Origin: Pycnopodia helianthoides
Taxonomy: Eukaryota > Echinodermata > Asteroidea > Forcipulatida > Asteriidae
Length of the DNA: 64,000 nucleotides
NCBI GenBank assembly: GCA_032158295.1
Contig: CM063264.1
Span: 372,001-436,000 of the forward strand
Direction: 5' to 3'
Shown: positions 14,400-26,574 of the stretch, piece after piece
Position numbering within the stretch: the first letter of the stretch is position 1
Layout of the letters: each line of letters starts with the position of its first letter
Translations under genes and position numbers: made by a program
Notes under the pieces: model-generated
What the model saw: only the letters and a program-made list of their open reading frames with translations
Databases searched by the model: none
Told to the model about the DNA's origin: nothing

Positions 14400-14880
14400 G
14401 GCAGGGTACATCCTTGGATTTTTTAAAGACTAGCCAGTGGTGCCTGTTACTTTGTCATTTCACCAGTGGTCAGCTTTTTCACTGAACAGTCCATTTAAGA
14501 TTTCAGATTTCTTTCAACAATAATCATTCAACTTGGGTGTGATCCCTGGCTTTACAGCAGTTACAGGTTGAATGGCTTCAGACTAGAACCCCTGAACATA
14601 AAGATATTGACAAAATAGGGAGACTAATGACATTAGGGCTAGATAGCTCTGTTGGTAGAGCGCCAGCACTTTAATCTAGAGGTCTCATGTTCAAGTCCTA
14701 GTCTAGTAAATTTGTATTTGTTCAACCAAAAATCAAAACATTATCATTGTGCAGAACTTGAAACCATGGTCAGTCTGTGCATGCCTGTCAAGACCACTCT
14801 AATCTTACTCTTGGGCAGACTTTTGAACTGGTTCTCAAAAATGTGAACTGGCATTTGGTCTGTGGACCACTGTTAGTGTT
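14400..14880. repeat. Dispersed repeat, copy 3, with a SINE inside
   Basis: GACTAGCCAGTGGTGCCTGT at the left and TGGTCTGTGGACCACTGTTA at the right. The SINE at 14636..14725 separates the halves. Confidence 0.5.
14636..14725 (+). mobile_element. tRNA-derived SINE, third family
   Basis: GGGCTAGATAGCTCTGTTGG-TAGAGC (A box) and GTTCAAGTCCTAGTCTAG (B box), followed by TTTGTATTTGTTCAACC. It lies inside a dispersed repeat of 14.40-14.88 kb. Confidence 0.6.
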
Positions 14881-15044
14881 AAAGGAGAACACAATGAAGA
14901 TTGGAATGCTTCTAAATACTGCAGCATGAAGATCAACCCATTAAAGGGTTTCCAATCAGTCATAACAGTAAGTGAGAAGTGCACAGGCAACATTTGTCAT
15001 CAAGAATTCTTGAAGTCTGAACTACAACATAACAACCCCTCAAA

Positions 15045-15178
15045 AAAAACATATAAAAAAACATATAAAAAAAATAAACATGTATATAAAATAACTAACT
15101 AAATAAATAAATAAATAAATAAAGTAAAATATAAACAAATAAAAATTAAAAAATAAATAAATATTAAGTGCAAACAAG
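15045..15178. repeat. A-rich (TAAA)n low-complexity tract
   Basis: Runs of AAATAAATAAATAAATAAA with flanking A-rich sequence. Confidence 0.8.
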
Positions 15179-15254
15179 TAGCAACAAGTCTAAAACCGGT
15201 TCATACTTCCTGCGAAAGCGAATGCGAAGCAAATATTGACGTCACAATTTCGCA

Positions 15255-15305
15255 ATGAATAATTCGCAGCAGTTGAGCTGTCAACTCTTGCGAATTATTC
15301 GCAGC
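15255..15305. repeat. Hairpin near 15.28 kb
   Basis: GAATAATTCGCA and its inverse TGCGAATTATTC flank a loop that itself holds AGTTGA/TCAACT. The neighbouring CTTCCTGCGAAAGCG suggests a small MITE remnant. Confidence 0.55.
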
Positions 15306-15697
15306 GAAAACGGGGTTTAAATAAAACCGAAAATATTGCTGCCATTAAAATCACTTCCAGACCCTCTTACTGTACAGGTGTATAAAGTACATGCAGACCA
15401 GACCATAACAAGTGGCTCTACAAGCAAGGCCATCCCTCAGGGAAAAGTTACATGTGACTTCACCCGATAGCTATAAAGCTAGGAATAGTGCTTTATAAAG
15501 TCAAGGTTAATTTAACCCATATGTTACTAGCAAGGTAAAGACATAGCAGGTCTTAAGGGATTGAAAATTCCACTTGAAAAAGTTTCTGACTTGCAAAATA
15601 TATACAGTAGACTAAAGAAGATTTCAAACCAATTGATAGGGAAGTTTGGAAATAAACATTTATGTCTCAAAAACTTTTGACTACAAATATCAAAAAC

Positions 15698-15703
15698 ACT
15701 CAC
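15698..15703 (-). promoter_or_regulatory. 5' splice site of the ABTB-like first exon
   Basis: On the minus strand the hexamer is GTGAGT, a strong donor, in phase 1 after the codons for C-G-R-N-S-S. The break falls just after the LICG(K/R)N motif, which matches the exon 1 boundary I expect for vertebrate ABTB2. Confidence 0.75.
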
Positions 15704-16598
15704 CCGAGGAATTTCGTCCACAGATCAAATGCTCAAACGGTTGCATGATTCCCCACAGATTCATATCATTGGAAATCCCGTACTCTAACACCGCCATTGA
15801 AAGTTCTCCGTCAGATCTTTCGTAATCTACGCAGGCACGACAGAATATCTCCAGGACCAATGTCTCCATACAAGCTGCTAGATAGACAGCTGCGTGGCTG
15901 TGGACTCGCAGAGACACCTTCGTGTCTACAAGCCAGCGGTAAAAGCGTCCAACGGGAAATATCAGTTCCGAACGTGATTTCTTGCTTTTGTGGTAACACT
16001 CGGAGCTCATCTGATATAAGGAAAGAGCGCGCAGAGAGGCAGAAAGACACACCTCTGCAAGCGGTTGGGAAAGGATCAACTTGATAGCAGTGTGGATCTC
16101 GTTTTTCGTGCACTTGCCATACATTACGCTAAGACGTTGCGCTTCTTTAGCAATGCGAACAAGAGGGCGCTGTACAAGATACGACACTCGCTGTATGATA
16201 TCATAGGGTACAGTCTTAATGATTTGTCTTGTACGCTCAACCTGTAGGACCCTCGCAATGTGCCTCTCACCCCATGGGACTTTATCGAGTTCCGTCAGGC
16301 AGTCATGTCGCTCAATACACTCATACTCATCTGGGATACTCGTATTGAGAGTGTCGATACTTCCTCTGTGATTACCGCTCGTCCCATCCCATTCATGTAC
16401 TGAGCTATGATTGGCTCTGCTGCAGCGTGATGTTGATGAGTTTCTTGAGACTGAGGAGTTACGTGACGCTGAGGAGTTAGAACGAGAGTTTGAAGAGTGG
16501 CTCATACTCGTTGAGGACGATCCTGCCGACTCGTTTGAAGTTGGGCTATCCATCTGCATTCGTTCAAAGGCTGAGCTTAAGTTTCCTAAGCCAGCCAT
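15704..16598 (-). CDS. ABTB2: First coding exon of an ABTB2/ABTB3 (BTBD11)-like ankyrin-BTB protein
   Basis: The exon encodes 298 codons plus one base. Seen: a Ser/Asn/Arg-rich N-terminus (about residues 18-66, with repeated SRNSS units), then a conserved region from about residue 100. That region contains a helix-rich segment with LVRIAKEAQRLSV (about 146-158) and a second segment with the H2A-like signature FPVGRFYRW (214-222) followed by HAAVYLAACMETLVLEI. It ends in the family motif PFEHLICG (287-294). Known of the family: ABTB2 and ABTB3 carry this paired histone-fold region before ankyrin repeats and a BTB domain, and act as scaffold or E3-adaptor-type proteins. The start is fixed by an in-frame TGA directly before the ATG. 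The open frame runs only a few codons past a consensus donor, so the true exon ends at 15704. Ankyrin and BTB exons were not recognised downstream. ABTB2 and ABTB3 cannot be told apart from this exon alone. Confidence 0.88.
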
Positions 16599-18087
16599 TC
16601 AAAAAACAAAGGAATACTATACACCTTGGCAGAATCTCTCAAGATTGAAGTCTTTTAAAACACTTGTTTTGGCTTCCTCTAATGTGCTTGTCATGTGGAA
16701 TACCTCACAATCACCTTCTGAAAAAAGTTCAAAAGATTCAATAAATATCATTTCCTTTTAAAATCTATCCAACAAGTTATCACAAAGCAAGAAAGGAAAG
16801 CTACAAGGAACCTTAGTTGATCTCACTCAGGCCCTGCAATAAAATTTTTAAAAAGGTCTTAAAAGCCACTGTTGCTTATAAAAAGAGTTTTGTTTTTTAA
16901 GCAGCACAAAACTGGGTTGACTAAACCTACAAGCAAGGTATGTAGGTGGCAACATTTTACTTAAAAGCAAAGGGCATTCAACAGCCTGCAGTATGCATTA
17001 GATGTAAATTTAATAAATTGGTTACTGGAACGCAAGGCGTTGCATACCGGTTGTCAACGGTAACAGATCCTTGCCCCCAGCTCAAAAGTAAGAAACAACA
17101 GAAATTTCCTTTTTTTATTCATGATTACCTGAATTCAGTCCTTGGACTCAGGGATTTATTCTATGTTCAAGTGTCTAGCAATGAGTTTCATTCAACTTAA
17201 GGCCAAGTCAAAAAAAAAAAACACCAGTTGATCGTTCCTGCTAACAGCCTTTCTTCTTTATTTTCTCTTACTTTTTGCCCACAAAAAGACAAATTTTTCA
17301 TGCATTTTTTCTGCACCTTTCAATGATTGATTTAGTTTACCCATAGCTAGCAAATTTTTACTGTGACTCTTTCCTCCTTGAAAAAATAACTAAAATAAAA
17401 AATAACAAGGCCCTCATATCCTCCTCTTTTTGAAAAAAACCTCAGGACAAACAACTGGTGCGATTTTTTTACTTGGCCTAAAGCTACTGCACTTTACACA
17501 ATGTGCATTGTAAATGGCATACAGTAGTTTCATTGTTTGTTTAGTTTTGAAAGACCACTGGCTACAAGAGATAAATTTTGATGTCAATTTATTCAAAGAT
17601 TAAAACCCCAAATCCCTTAGTGATTTACTAGGATTCCTCCTTAATCTAAACAAAATCCATCACCATTTTGGTAACTCAACAACAAAATCTGCCACTTCTA
17701 GCACTATTGACCCACTGCACTGACAGCCTTGCTCTATGGCCATGGACTCAAACACAGCTATAGTCTGCTTTCTGCCATTTTGGCAGTCAAATAAGGATGT
17801 GGTACACATCTAACTGCCCTGAGTTGCCTACAGTACATCACAAGGTTTTGGTTAAAGTTAAGGGTGTCAAAATTTGCTGGAAATTTTAAAAACTGGGTGT
17901 CCAAATTGTTCCCTTACAAATTACAATACATTTACAAGTAAATGGCAGATAAAAACAGGGTGTCCAAATTTAAGACAGGGTGTCCAAAAGACATCCAAAC
18001 ACCCCTCTGGCCTGGCTAGGGAAACAGACTCCCAAAATGGTGCAATAAGTTTATCTCTGGTGATGACATTGGGTCATTAATATGTAC

Positions 18088-18296
18088 AGGGTTTGCCCTT
18101 AACTTTTTCAGTGACTGGCCAACAAAACCAGTTAGCTTGTCATTTCACTAGTCCACCAACTGTTTCACTAGTCCATTGTTTTATATTAAATGGGACACTT
18201 TTCAACACTGGCCTAGCAAGCTGAACCACTTGGAATGAATCAGGACTTGTACTCAGGTATTTTTATTTGCATTTGGCCGTTGGACCACTGTTTTGA
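18088..18296. repeat. Dispersed repeat, copy 4
   Basis: GGGTTTGCCCTTAACTTTTT to TGGCCGTTGGACCACTG. The fullest copy. Confidence 0.6.
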
Positions 18297-20529
18297 AGAA
18301 GAATGTAGAACAAAGAAAATCGGTCACTGACAAGCAGAAACATCTTCATAGATTCTGAAGAGTTTTAAATCAGGATATTACAACCTTTTTTTCTTTCAAT
18401 ATCCGCCTTTGAACGAAAATCACAGACAGTCAGGATGTGTCGTCGGTAGAATAACAGGAAATTTGGCCAACACTTATTTCCAGTTTCGCATTAAACTACA
18501 TCATTTCAATTTCTCTAATACAGGATGCTCCCTGGGGAGTATTGGTATTCATTGGATAATATGATCTTGAACACGAGGTAACAAGGAAGTGAAATGACTG
18601 CCAATAACTTCCATCAAACAAAGGAGCGATGACAGAGCAAGCCCCTGGACAGGATGTGAGATGATTCTGTCACTCTTTTGTTTTCTGGAAATTTTAACCA
18701 AATTCATTACCACTTTATTAAAGGTCACTGACTTCTTTTGTCATCTGATTATTGTCTTCTTATTTCTTAATGAAGGTCTAATCAGAACTGATTTCATAAG
18801 AATATTAAATCAAATTCCTTCACACCAACAAAGTTGAGAGTTTTCTTTCAGCTCCGAGTCCAGAGTTGCCCCCAAAACATTATTCTGAGCAAATCAACTT
18901 CTTCTCAAGTTAAATTTGGCACCTCAAAAAGTTCCACACAAAGGTTTTTCAATCTTTGGAATGTAGCTAAAAGGTAGCCAAGGACCAAGACTCAGGTTTA
19001 GACGACAAACCGCAATACCAATCATTCTGACGACCACACCCACAAACACAATGACAATACTTCAAATCAGCACTTGCCCTTTACCTGCACTTCCTAAATA
19101 GCTACACAAATTCCACGGTAACCCTTTACCTCCAGGCAAATTTCTTTTTTGTATCCGGCAAGTCAAAATATTTCAACAAAAAAAAGAAAAAAGAAAAAGC
19201 GTCGACTTCTAGTCCTTTATAAAGAAAACGTCTGTCAGAACTCTGGACTCTTTTCGTAGTGCGGGTCAAAAAACACCTCTGGTCCCTCACTTCAATTCTT
19301 TTTTCAAAATCTTTTTCAGAAATCTCAACCCTTGCGGTTGAGAGTCCAATGAAAATAGACTGATTGGGCTCTAGGTGAGTTTAATCCCCTGAGGATCCAT
19401 AAGGCACCATTTGAAGGTTTTTTTGATGTTTGTGTGAGGGTTAAATACCATTCAGGATTAGTCATTACAAATGTTTATTGTCAACGTTCACTTCTGGCTA
19501 CTGAGCTTTCTGTCGTCGTTTGCACAAACCGATTCAAGTACTAAAAGCCCGCATAACAGCATCAAACTTTTAATTTGTTTTCAATTTCTAATAAAAAAGG
19601 GATAGCGATAGCTTGCACATCAATTAAAATGTTCAATCAAACAGAAGATAAAATATGATTATAACCAAACAATTATTCCAGTATCTAAAATTCTCAACAA
19701 CAAAAAAGAAGAAAAAAGGGGGGAAAAAAAGGGAGAGAAAATGGAATTCAATGAATTAAAAGTGCAAAATCTTTTGGGCAAGTCAGTCAAGATACACTTG
19801 AGTTAAATAGAGAAAAAAAACTTGAGGAAAACAGCTTATATATACACAGATGTGATAAAACCATAGCTCTGGTAACGTCACGGTTATTGCGGTTACTTAT
19901 CACATTGCCATATGAGCCAATATTAATACTCTTTTGATTAAATTTTGAACAAGAAACCACACACTTGCCCCCAGGTTAGGAAGGACCAACTCTCTAGCCC
20001 AAGGTTTAAAAAAATGATACAAAACAATGTAACACAATACTAAGTCAATATACACTGTATTTGCAAACACTGAAAAAATATCACATTTCCTAATAATTAT
20101 TATACTTGTCTACATACGATCAACAAGATTTCCATAATCAACCACCCAAAACTCTCGTCAAATTACAGCTAGAATTGAAAGACTGTCGCAGTAAATGAAA
20201 CGACTGTCCAGCAGTTGCCCAGACCATGGGTAGAACGAGATAATGAATGGTCAAGCTACCCGGGGCGTGCGGCTTGTTTTGCCCGTAGACAATCCCTGGT
20301 CAGTCACAGAAAACAAGCAAATACACGTGTGCATCTTCGTTGTTTACCTCGGCAAATATCTCATAAAACAATGTAAACAAAGCTTTTAATTTACTCAAAT
20401 GTACTCACCCTAAGTATCTGCCCAAATGGAGGTTAACATTCTGGTTGAAAATGACATAGTTTCCAAGCAAAAAAACTTAAGAAATGGTGCTATCTCACTT
20501 TCCTAGTAACGTTTTGTACACAAAATAAA

Positions 20530-20665
20530 TGCTACACTCAGGATGTCGTCTGCACGTTATGCATACAGAGTACAATACGTACGTATGGTTCACGCGTGTG
20601 TGTTGCATCGCATCCGGCCATGCATAGCTAGCTAGCATGCAGCAGACGATCGTGTGGTCACCGAC
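20530..20665. other. Cluster of short palindromes, CpG-rich
   Basis: ATACGTACGTAT, TCACGCGTG, ATGCAT, TAGCTAGCTAGC and GCATGC crowd into about 130 bp, in locally CpG-rich sequence. It may be promoter sequence or a decayed element. Confidence 0.35.
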
Positions 20666-20895
20666 TGATTATTGCATGTCATTAACAAAAGGACCAATAG
20701 AGACACAGGAACTGTTTATTTGCATATAACTCGCGCAGTGCTGTCCAATCAGAAAATTATAAGCAACAGAGCAGAGCGCCGATTTGTCAAAGGTGCATGG
20801 AATAACTTGGATTTTTAAGGAATTGAATATTTTAATTTATTTCAAAATAAATAAACAAACAGGTTTTCGCAAAAACATAAAGGAAATTACTTTGG

Positions 20896-21289
20896 TTAAA
20901 GGAACATTACAGAATTGGTAAGAAAAAAAAACTTGTAAAATATACTTTTTGATCACAGATTTACATAAAACTTACACGGTCTAATGATGATGATAGTAGA
21001 AAACATCCCTTGAAATATGTCTGCCTGAAATGCCATATTTGATGAGAAATTAATAAACTAATTTCCGATTGGAGTTTATCGCTCAGTGAGCGTTTTATTC
21101 ATTTGTTTAATTTATATGATTTCATGCAAATGTGTAATCGGTTTTTCACTATTTTCTCGTGACCCAGATGGCCGATCGATCTCAAACTTCTACGGGTTTG
21201 TCAGTTCATGTATTTGTTGGATTACATAAAGTGCTTACACTGCCAGCAACTGTTTTGTTAGCAAAACCAATTCTGTAATGTTCCTTTAA
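20896..21289 (+). mobile_element. TTAA MITE, family A, copy A2
   Basis: Full length with both TIRs and TTAA at each end. About 125 bp further on comes a D-family copy. Confidence 0.9.
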
Positions 21290-21413
21290 AGGGGTTTTCG
21301 TGAATCATAAAAATGGAACAGCTTGAATTACAAGTGATGTAAATTTTGTTACAATAAACAATGATTCAATTCCTATGATGACGTCATGAGAAATGATGGA
21401 ATAAACTCAAGCC

Positions 21414-21740
21414 TTAAAGCAAATGCACAGCATTGGTAACTGTCAAAGACCAGTATCCACACAACATATACATGAAATAACAAACCTGTGAAAGTTTAAG
21501 CTAAATTGGTCTTCGGAGTCATGAGAAAGCAGTGAAAAACCCCATTATATATTTTCACTGTTTTCAAACCCTCCGGATTTTACCACCGTGATAAAGACTA
21601 ATATTGTTTTACTCATTTCCTAAAAACTATATCATTTCAAGGGAAGTTTTCCACCATGACCATCTGTGTACCATGTAAGTTATGTGCAAATCTGTGAACA
21701 TTTATATGTTCAACCTTACAATGTTGTACACACCCTTTAA
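21414..21740 (-). mobile_element. TTAA MITE, family D, copy D1
   Basis: Ends TTAA-AGCAAATGCACAGCATTGGT and ACAATGTTGTACACACCCTTTAA. It shares with A to C the internal AACAAACCTGTGAAAGTTT / GAGTCATGAGAAA blocks. Confidence 0.75.
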
Positions 21741-22499
21741 AAGAATAGCACAAAACGTATGCCAGTAATTCGGAACACCCATTCCCTGAAACTTCCTGGT
21801 TTGTGGTTTGAAATCTCAAAACAATGAATTAAAAAAAAAATCAGTTGCACAATAAATTGGTTCCCTTTCCCAAGACGGATTGTAAATCAAGAATTAGAAA
21901 TGACTAATTGGATAGTCCCCTAGCTGTTGCGTACACCCATGACCAAACACAAGTTATTACTAACATTACGTAAGGGTGATTTTCTCTACAGTTTTATCTG
22001 ACGTGCCGACAACAGAGTTTGTTTTCACAAGTGCAGTCGTATCAGTTAGAGATCTTAGTGAGATTCATACCGCTGTTGTGACCACATTAACTAAATAAGG
22101 TAAAAATCCTTCCACAGATAATATATTCGTATCGATTCAAAATTACTTGGAAAAGGGTGTGATGTAGGCCTAAACCAAAAATGTACACTCCAAATTGTCA
22201 CCTGATTCCAAAATGAACTCACAAGCGATTTCATTTTTTAGTTGAATGGTTTATAAGTTTGTCTTTAGGCTTATGTCGTACAGCATTTGATTACAAATTT
22301 TACATGAATACAGAAAACTTCAAAACTCCCGGTTCAGAATTGATTCGGTTCCAGGTCGAGGTGGGGGCGCGGCCTGAACCCTAATGGGATCAATGCGACA
22401 CGAAATTTGTGTCAAAGTTACCCAGAAATGGGTCGACCCATAAATGGGTCGGGCCAAGGCACTCGGAACCCGGGTCAATTCTGACCAGGGAGGTCGTAG

Positions 22500-22735
22500 T
22501 ATAGATAGTTCCCAGTAGACGCCATCTTTACGGGCAAATTGCATTTTGGCTTGCAGATGCGTCAAACGCTCAACTTATTAACGCAGTAGCGTTGTTCACT
22601 GACCAATCCTGCAATGAGTTTCGTGAAATGCGCGCGTGTTGCACGCCGTTCTCACACGAAACGCACGACTGTTTGTTCTAAACTGCCCGTAAAGATGGCC
22701 GATTTACGTCATACTGCAACCTATCTATTATTATG
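22500..22735. mobile_element. Inverted-repeat element around 22.6 kb
   Basis: GCCATCTTTACGGGCA near the left is inverted as TGCCCGTAAAGATGGC near the right, with weaker matching outside (TAGATAG / CTATCTA). The middle is CpG-rich. MITE-like. Confidence 0.6.
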
Positions 22736-23941
22736 ACATTTCCAGACTTTCAAGTTAAGTATGTTCCACACTGGGTGCACATCGCCAGCTTGCCAAATCG
22801 GTTAAACAGTCACCAAACCTAAATTTATACTATCCCAACTCCCAACACAACAAAATCTTTCTCAGGCGAGCAAAGACGTTGTCATAAGAGACCCATCGAT
22901 GAAAAGTATATTGGTAGTGAAGAAAACAAATTATTCATTGATTCTTAATGTGTTCGTTCTGTTTATACATAGCCCTCAATACTCTCGTTTAATTCACTTT
23001 TCATCTTTGATTTAGGAGGACTCATTCTGTCTCTTAAAAACTGCCTTAAGAAGGAATTACCATCAAGTATAGTGCGAAGGTAGAAATGAGATCCGAAGTG
23101 TTTGTTCTAACCGTACTCAGGATTGCCAGTGACAAGAGTAATTCGACACCCAAATGAATTAAACCAGGCTGGGGTGAATAACATTCGAGCATCAGGGAAA
23201 CGAGGATGTGGTGCTCCTCCAACTACCCCCCTAACCCGTGGTCACCTGCGCATGCTCCAGTAAAAGGTTGTTTAGTGTAAGGCCAACATTCAACGCCAGG
23301 ACATTACCTGAAACCATGGAGCTTTCCATGCTGAAACTATTGTCGATGCGGAACTTCAAAAAATGATTGCCTTTGTCTTAATTTGAAAACTCTTCACCAA
23401 TTCAGTATTGGATCCAATGTTGGATGGGGTGGGGGGGGGGGGTCGACCAATTTATCAGACCGGTTTGGGTATTTTACTGACCAGATAAAAAGTATCTAAC
23501 ATTACTCAATAACTAAATCGTTTTCATGATTAGTTTTGACAGTGAAATATTGACTGCATGCAACTCTCGATCTTATGTCCAAATGCGCGGGCACTAAGAG
23601 ACGCGGGCAATCTACTGAGCGGTCATATTGTGCTCTCTCCATTTAAACCTTTGCACTTAACTTGATCAGTGACGCTCAATCTAGTCTGAATTTAATTATT
23701 CGTTTTGGGAAGGGACGGCCGAAGAAGCTGGTGATCTTCGCTCCGTGAAAGGCCGTCAAGGGCACAGACCTAACCTAGAATCTGATTAGACGTTGCTATA
23801 AATCAAATATTTAGTTCAAGGACTGTGGGTTATTAAATCAAAATATGGTTCATTTTAAAATATCGTCTAGACCCTCTCCCATCCTATCCCAGAGCGGCCT
23901 CTCCCTCCTAACCATTGCTTCTCCTCCCTTCTCGCTCTACC

Positions 23942-24470
23942 CAGGACTCGATTCCACAAAGAGCTAAGATTAATCTGAACTGCGACTCAGTCTTTAAAGG
24001 CACTGGACACTATTGGTAATTACTCAAAATAATTGTTAGCATAAAAACTTACTTGGTAACGAGCAATGGAGAGCTGTTGATAGTATAAAACATTGTGAAA
24101 AACGGCTCCCTCTGAAGTAACGTAGTTTTTGAGAAAGAAGTAATTTCTCAGTAAAATATTTGTATTGATTTTGAGACCTTACGCGTGAGGTCTCGAAATC
24201 AAGCATCTGAAAGCACACAACTTCGTGTGACAAGGGTGTTTTTTCTTCCATTAATTATCTCGCAACTTCGACGACCAATTGAGTTCAAATTTTCACAGGT
24301 TTGTTATTTTGTGCATATGTTGAGATAGCCTATACACCAAGTGAGAAGACTGGTCTTTGACAATTACCAAAGGTGTCAAGTGTCTTTAACTGCTAAGCAA
24401 AGTGTGATGACACAATACAAATCACTGTGGCGATAAAAACAACTGTTAGCGCTTTGAGAAATCGAGCCCT
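23942..24470. mobile_element. Short TIR element interrupted by B1
   Basis: The left arm has GGACTCGATTCCACAAAGAG and the right arm GCTTTGAGAAATCGAGCCC, an inverted pair, with GCTAAGCAAAGTGTGATGAC between. B1 splits it at a TTAA. An uninterrupted relative is at 57188..57339. Confidence 0.65.
23994..24389 (+). mobile_element. TTAA MITE, family B, copy B1
   Basis: Ends TTAA-AGGCACTGGACACTATTGG and inverted CACCTTTGG-type TIR. The centre is a near-perfect hairpin, GAGACCTTACGCGTGAGGTCTC. It sits inside another short repeat (23942..24470). Confidence 0.85.
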
Positions 24471-25229
24471 GACTCGTATATCGCTAGCGGGAATACCGTT
24501 TCGTATTTAACTTGAGGGCCATTGACAATCAATAAACCAACATGTTTTACAAATTTCAAGGCATTCTACAAACCTTATAGCGGCATTACTCCTAAAAACC
24601 ATGCCCGATCTTTGGACTAGAAAAACCCTCCTCCCTGCCGCCCCCACCCACTTGACCGGAACTGACACGCAATTTGACGGCTGAACATTCAGAGCATGCA
24701 CGCCTCGTGTTCTCCGTATAGCTCGGTATCTGCTGCTCCTCCTACATCAACAAACTTCAGCCGGCTAATGTATTTCTCCTCCAGCGGTCAGTCAACCATT
24801 TTCTCTCAAGACAGTGATGTAGAAGGGATGCACCCCTATAAAAACACATTCACAGCAAGGGGTCGAGGCATGCTGTGTTTATAGACGGCTGAAATCATCG
24901 GCATTAGAGATAGTATCTTATAAACCTTTCAGACGAAATAACCATCCAGCATCAAGAGTAACCATGGTAACGATAGATCTAAGATGGAAGAAGTTGTAGA
25001 GGAAAGTGGTGCGGAGGCAAGGGTAGTTTAATTAGGCTGAGCGTTTTGAAATTGACAACTCAAGCGGAATAGTGGAGTGGCGACAGTCAACAAAACATTC
25101 ATATGACTCCATAATAACAATATCAGAACTGCAAAGGACCATCCGGATCATTACATTTATTCCCGTTGTGAAGCCAAGGACTCTCGGAGAAGCGAAATGA
25201 ATCACTATACTAGACAAGAACCCCATGGA

Positions 25230-25510
25230 GAGTCGATAAGGAAGGAAGTTTCATTTTAAGATGTGGGAGGATAACTCGAGAGACTTGTTACAGGGAAAAC
25301 CCACGCAAACAGGTAGGGACTGAAAAACCTATCCACGTGCCCCCCGGTGGAATTCGAACCAGGGTCCAGGTGAAAGCCAAGAACACCATGGAGAGAAAAC
25401 AAGGAAGGAAGTTTCAGTTTTAGATGTGGGAGGATAACCGAGAGACTTGTTACAGGGAAAACCAAGCAATCAGGTAGGGAGTGAAAACCCTACCCATAGT
25501 GCCCCCAGTG
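25230..25510 (-). repeat. Tandemly duplicated SINE-like unit (period about 163 bp)
   Basis: GAAGGAAGTTTCA starts at 25241 and again at 25404, each followed by GATGTGGGAGGATAAC and GAGAGACTTGTTACAGGG. The minus strand has CCTGGTTCGAATTCCACC, a B-box-like word, so the unit is probably SINE-derived. Confidence 0.65.
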
Positions 25511-25614
25511 GAAGGTAGAAGGCGAGGAAGGATATCACTACGCCAACTCGACCGTATCACTTACCTGTTTCCAAACATCGGAATTCGGACTCGACAAACC
25601 AAAACCAGGTCTAA

Positions 25615-25715
25615 TCGTTTTACATATTTTCTCAAAACTATTGCATTTCGGGCAAAAATATTTCATGGGAAGATTTCACCATGGCTGTCTCATTCCACGT
25701 GACCCTATGAAAATA
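25615..25715. mobile_element. Truncated D-like element
   Basis: The segment TTTCTCAAAACTATTGCATT to CACCATGGCTGTCTC aligns by eye with the interior of D1. No terminal repeats are present. Confidence 0.45.
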
Positions 25716-26180
25716 TTTCACACTATTTTTCAATCTCACCAATGCTAGTTGAAAATGTGTAACATCAGAACAGCTTTAATTCTGGAATAAGACAGAAACG
25801 TCTTGAATCGAGACCACAGACTATCTAGAGAGATAGGAAATCATGATCAAATTCTTAGCCAGTGTCATGATGTGAGATTCTTCTGCTCGCTGCAACCTTC
25901 TGCTTACGTAGAGGGCGCCCTAGCTCGTCCTAACTTCTTACAAAGGCGAACGGTCTCGATCTAATTCCTCCCTTCAGTCAATAGTCATTTCGGAAGTCAT
26001 CACCACTCAGCACAAGTATCTCAAGAAGAAATCAAACAAGCACTCCGTGGTAAGACAGTGATACCAAGGATCACGTGACAAGTTCTATCATTTCACTGAT
26101 AGGATTCGCATCCATCACACCAACACTTTCTCTTGTCATTAGAGCATGGAGGAAGGGTCAAAGATTGCCTTCCTCCATGC

Positions 26181-26574
26181 TTAAAGGAACATTACAGAAT
26201 TGGTAAGAACAAAACTTGTAAAATATACTTTTTGACCACAGATTTACATAAAACTTACATGGTCTAATGATGATGATAGTAGAAAACATCCCTTGAAATA
26301 TTTCTGTCTGAAATGCCATATTTGATGAGAAATGAATAAACTATTTTTCCGATTGGAGTTTATCGCTCAGTGAGCGTTTTATCAATTTTGTGAATCTATA
26401 TGATTTCATGTAAATGTGTAATCGGTTTTTCACTATTTTCTCGTGACCCAGATGACCGATCGATCTCAAACTTCTACAGGTTTGTCAGTTTATGTATATG
26501 GTGGATTACATAAAGTGCTTACACTGCCAGCAACTGTTTTGTTAGGAAAAACCAATTCTGTAATGTTCCTTTAA
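26181..26574 (+). mobile_element. TTAA MITE, family A, copy A3
   Basis: Full-length copy with intact TIRs. TTAA is present on both sides. Confidence 0.9.

Larger units (their letters stand above)
1..15697. other. Presumed intron 1 of the ABTB-like gene and flank; repeat-bearing, no further exon recognised
   Basis: If the donor at 15703 is used, transcription continues leftward through this stretch. I searched by eye for ankyrin (TPLH-like) and BTB exons on the minus strand and recognised none, so the intron probably extends past the window edge. Supported contents are listed separately: one A-type element, an inverted repeat near 1.8 kb, four copies of a dispersed repeat, tRNA-derived SINEs, an F-type element and simple repeats. 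The remaining sequence is AT-rich with only short ORFs that lack conserved features. Confidence 0.45.
16599..20895. other. Upstream flank of the ABTB-like gene; 5' UTR and promoter not resolved
   Basis: Directly 5' of the ABTB ATG. It holds one dispersed repeat (18088..18296), a short cluster of GGGTGTCCAAA words near 17.86-18.0 kb and a purine-only tract near 19.70-19.74 kb. About 20.53-20.66 kb is rich in CpG and palindromes, which could be promoter sequence. No TATA box or upstream exon can be placed with confidence. Confidence 0.3.

Noticed and set aside
14636..14707. Possible tRNA gene
   Set aside because: The head resembles a tRNA, but mismatches in the anticodon and T arms and a second copy with the same tail at 60.1 kb show a SINE family.
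16411..16761. 116-codon plus-strand ORF with acidic composition, and others at 15797..16113
   Set aside because: They are antisense or alternative-frame shadows of the ABTB-like exon, whose own frame carries the conserved motifs.
24036..24251. 71-codon minus ORF and its 95-codon partner at 27136..27423
   Set aside because: Both are translations of the same B-family MITE; the similarity reflects the repeat, not a gene family.
24834..24845. CTATAAAAACAC as a TATA box
   Set aside because: The word fits, but no exon or transcript start is recognisable downstream on the plus strand, and such words are common in AT-rich DNA.
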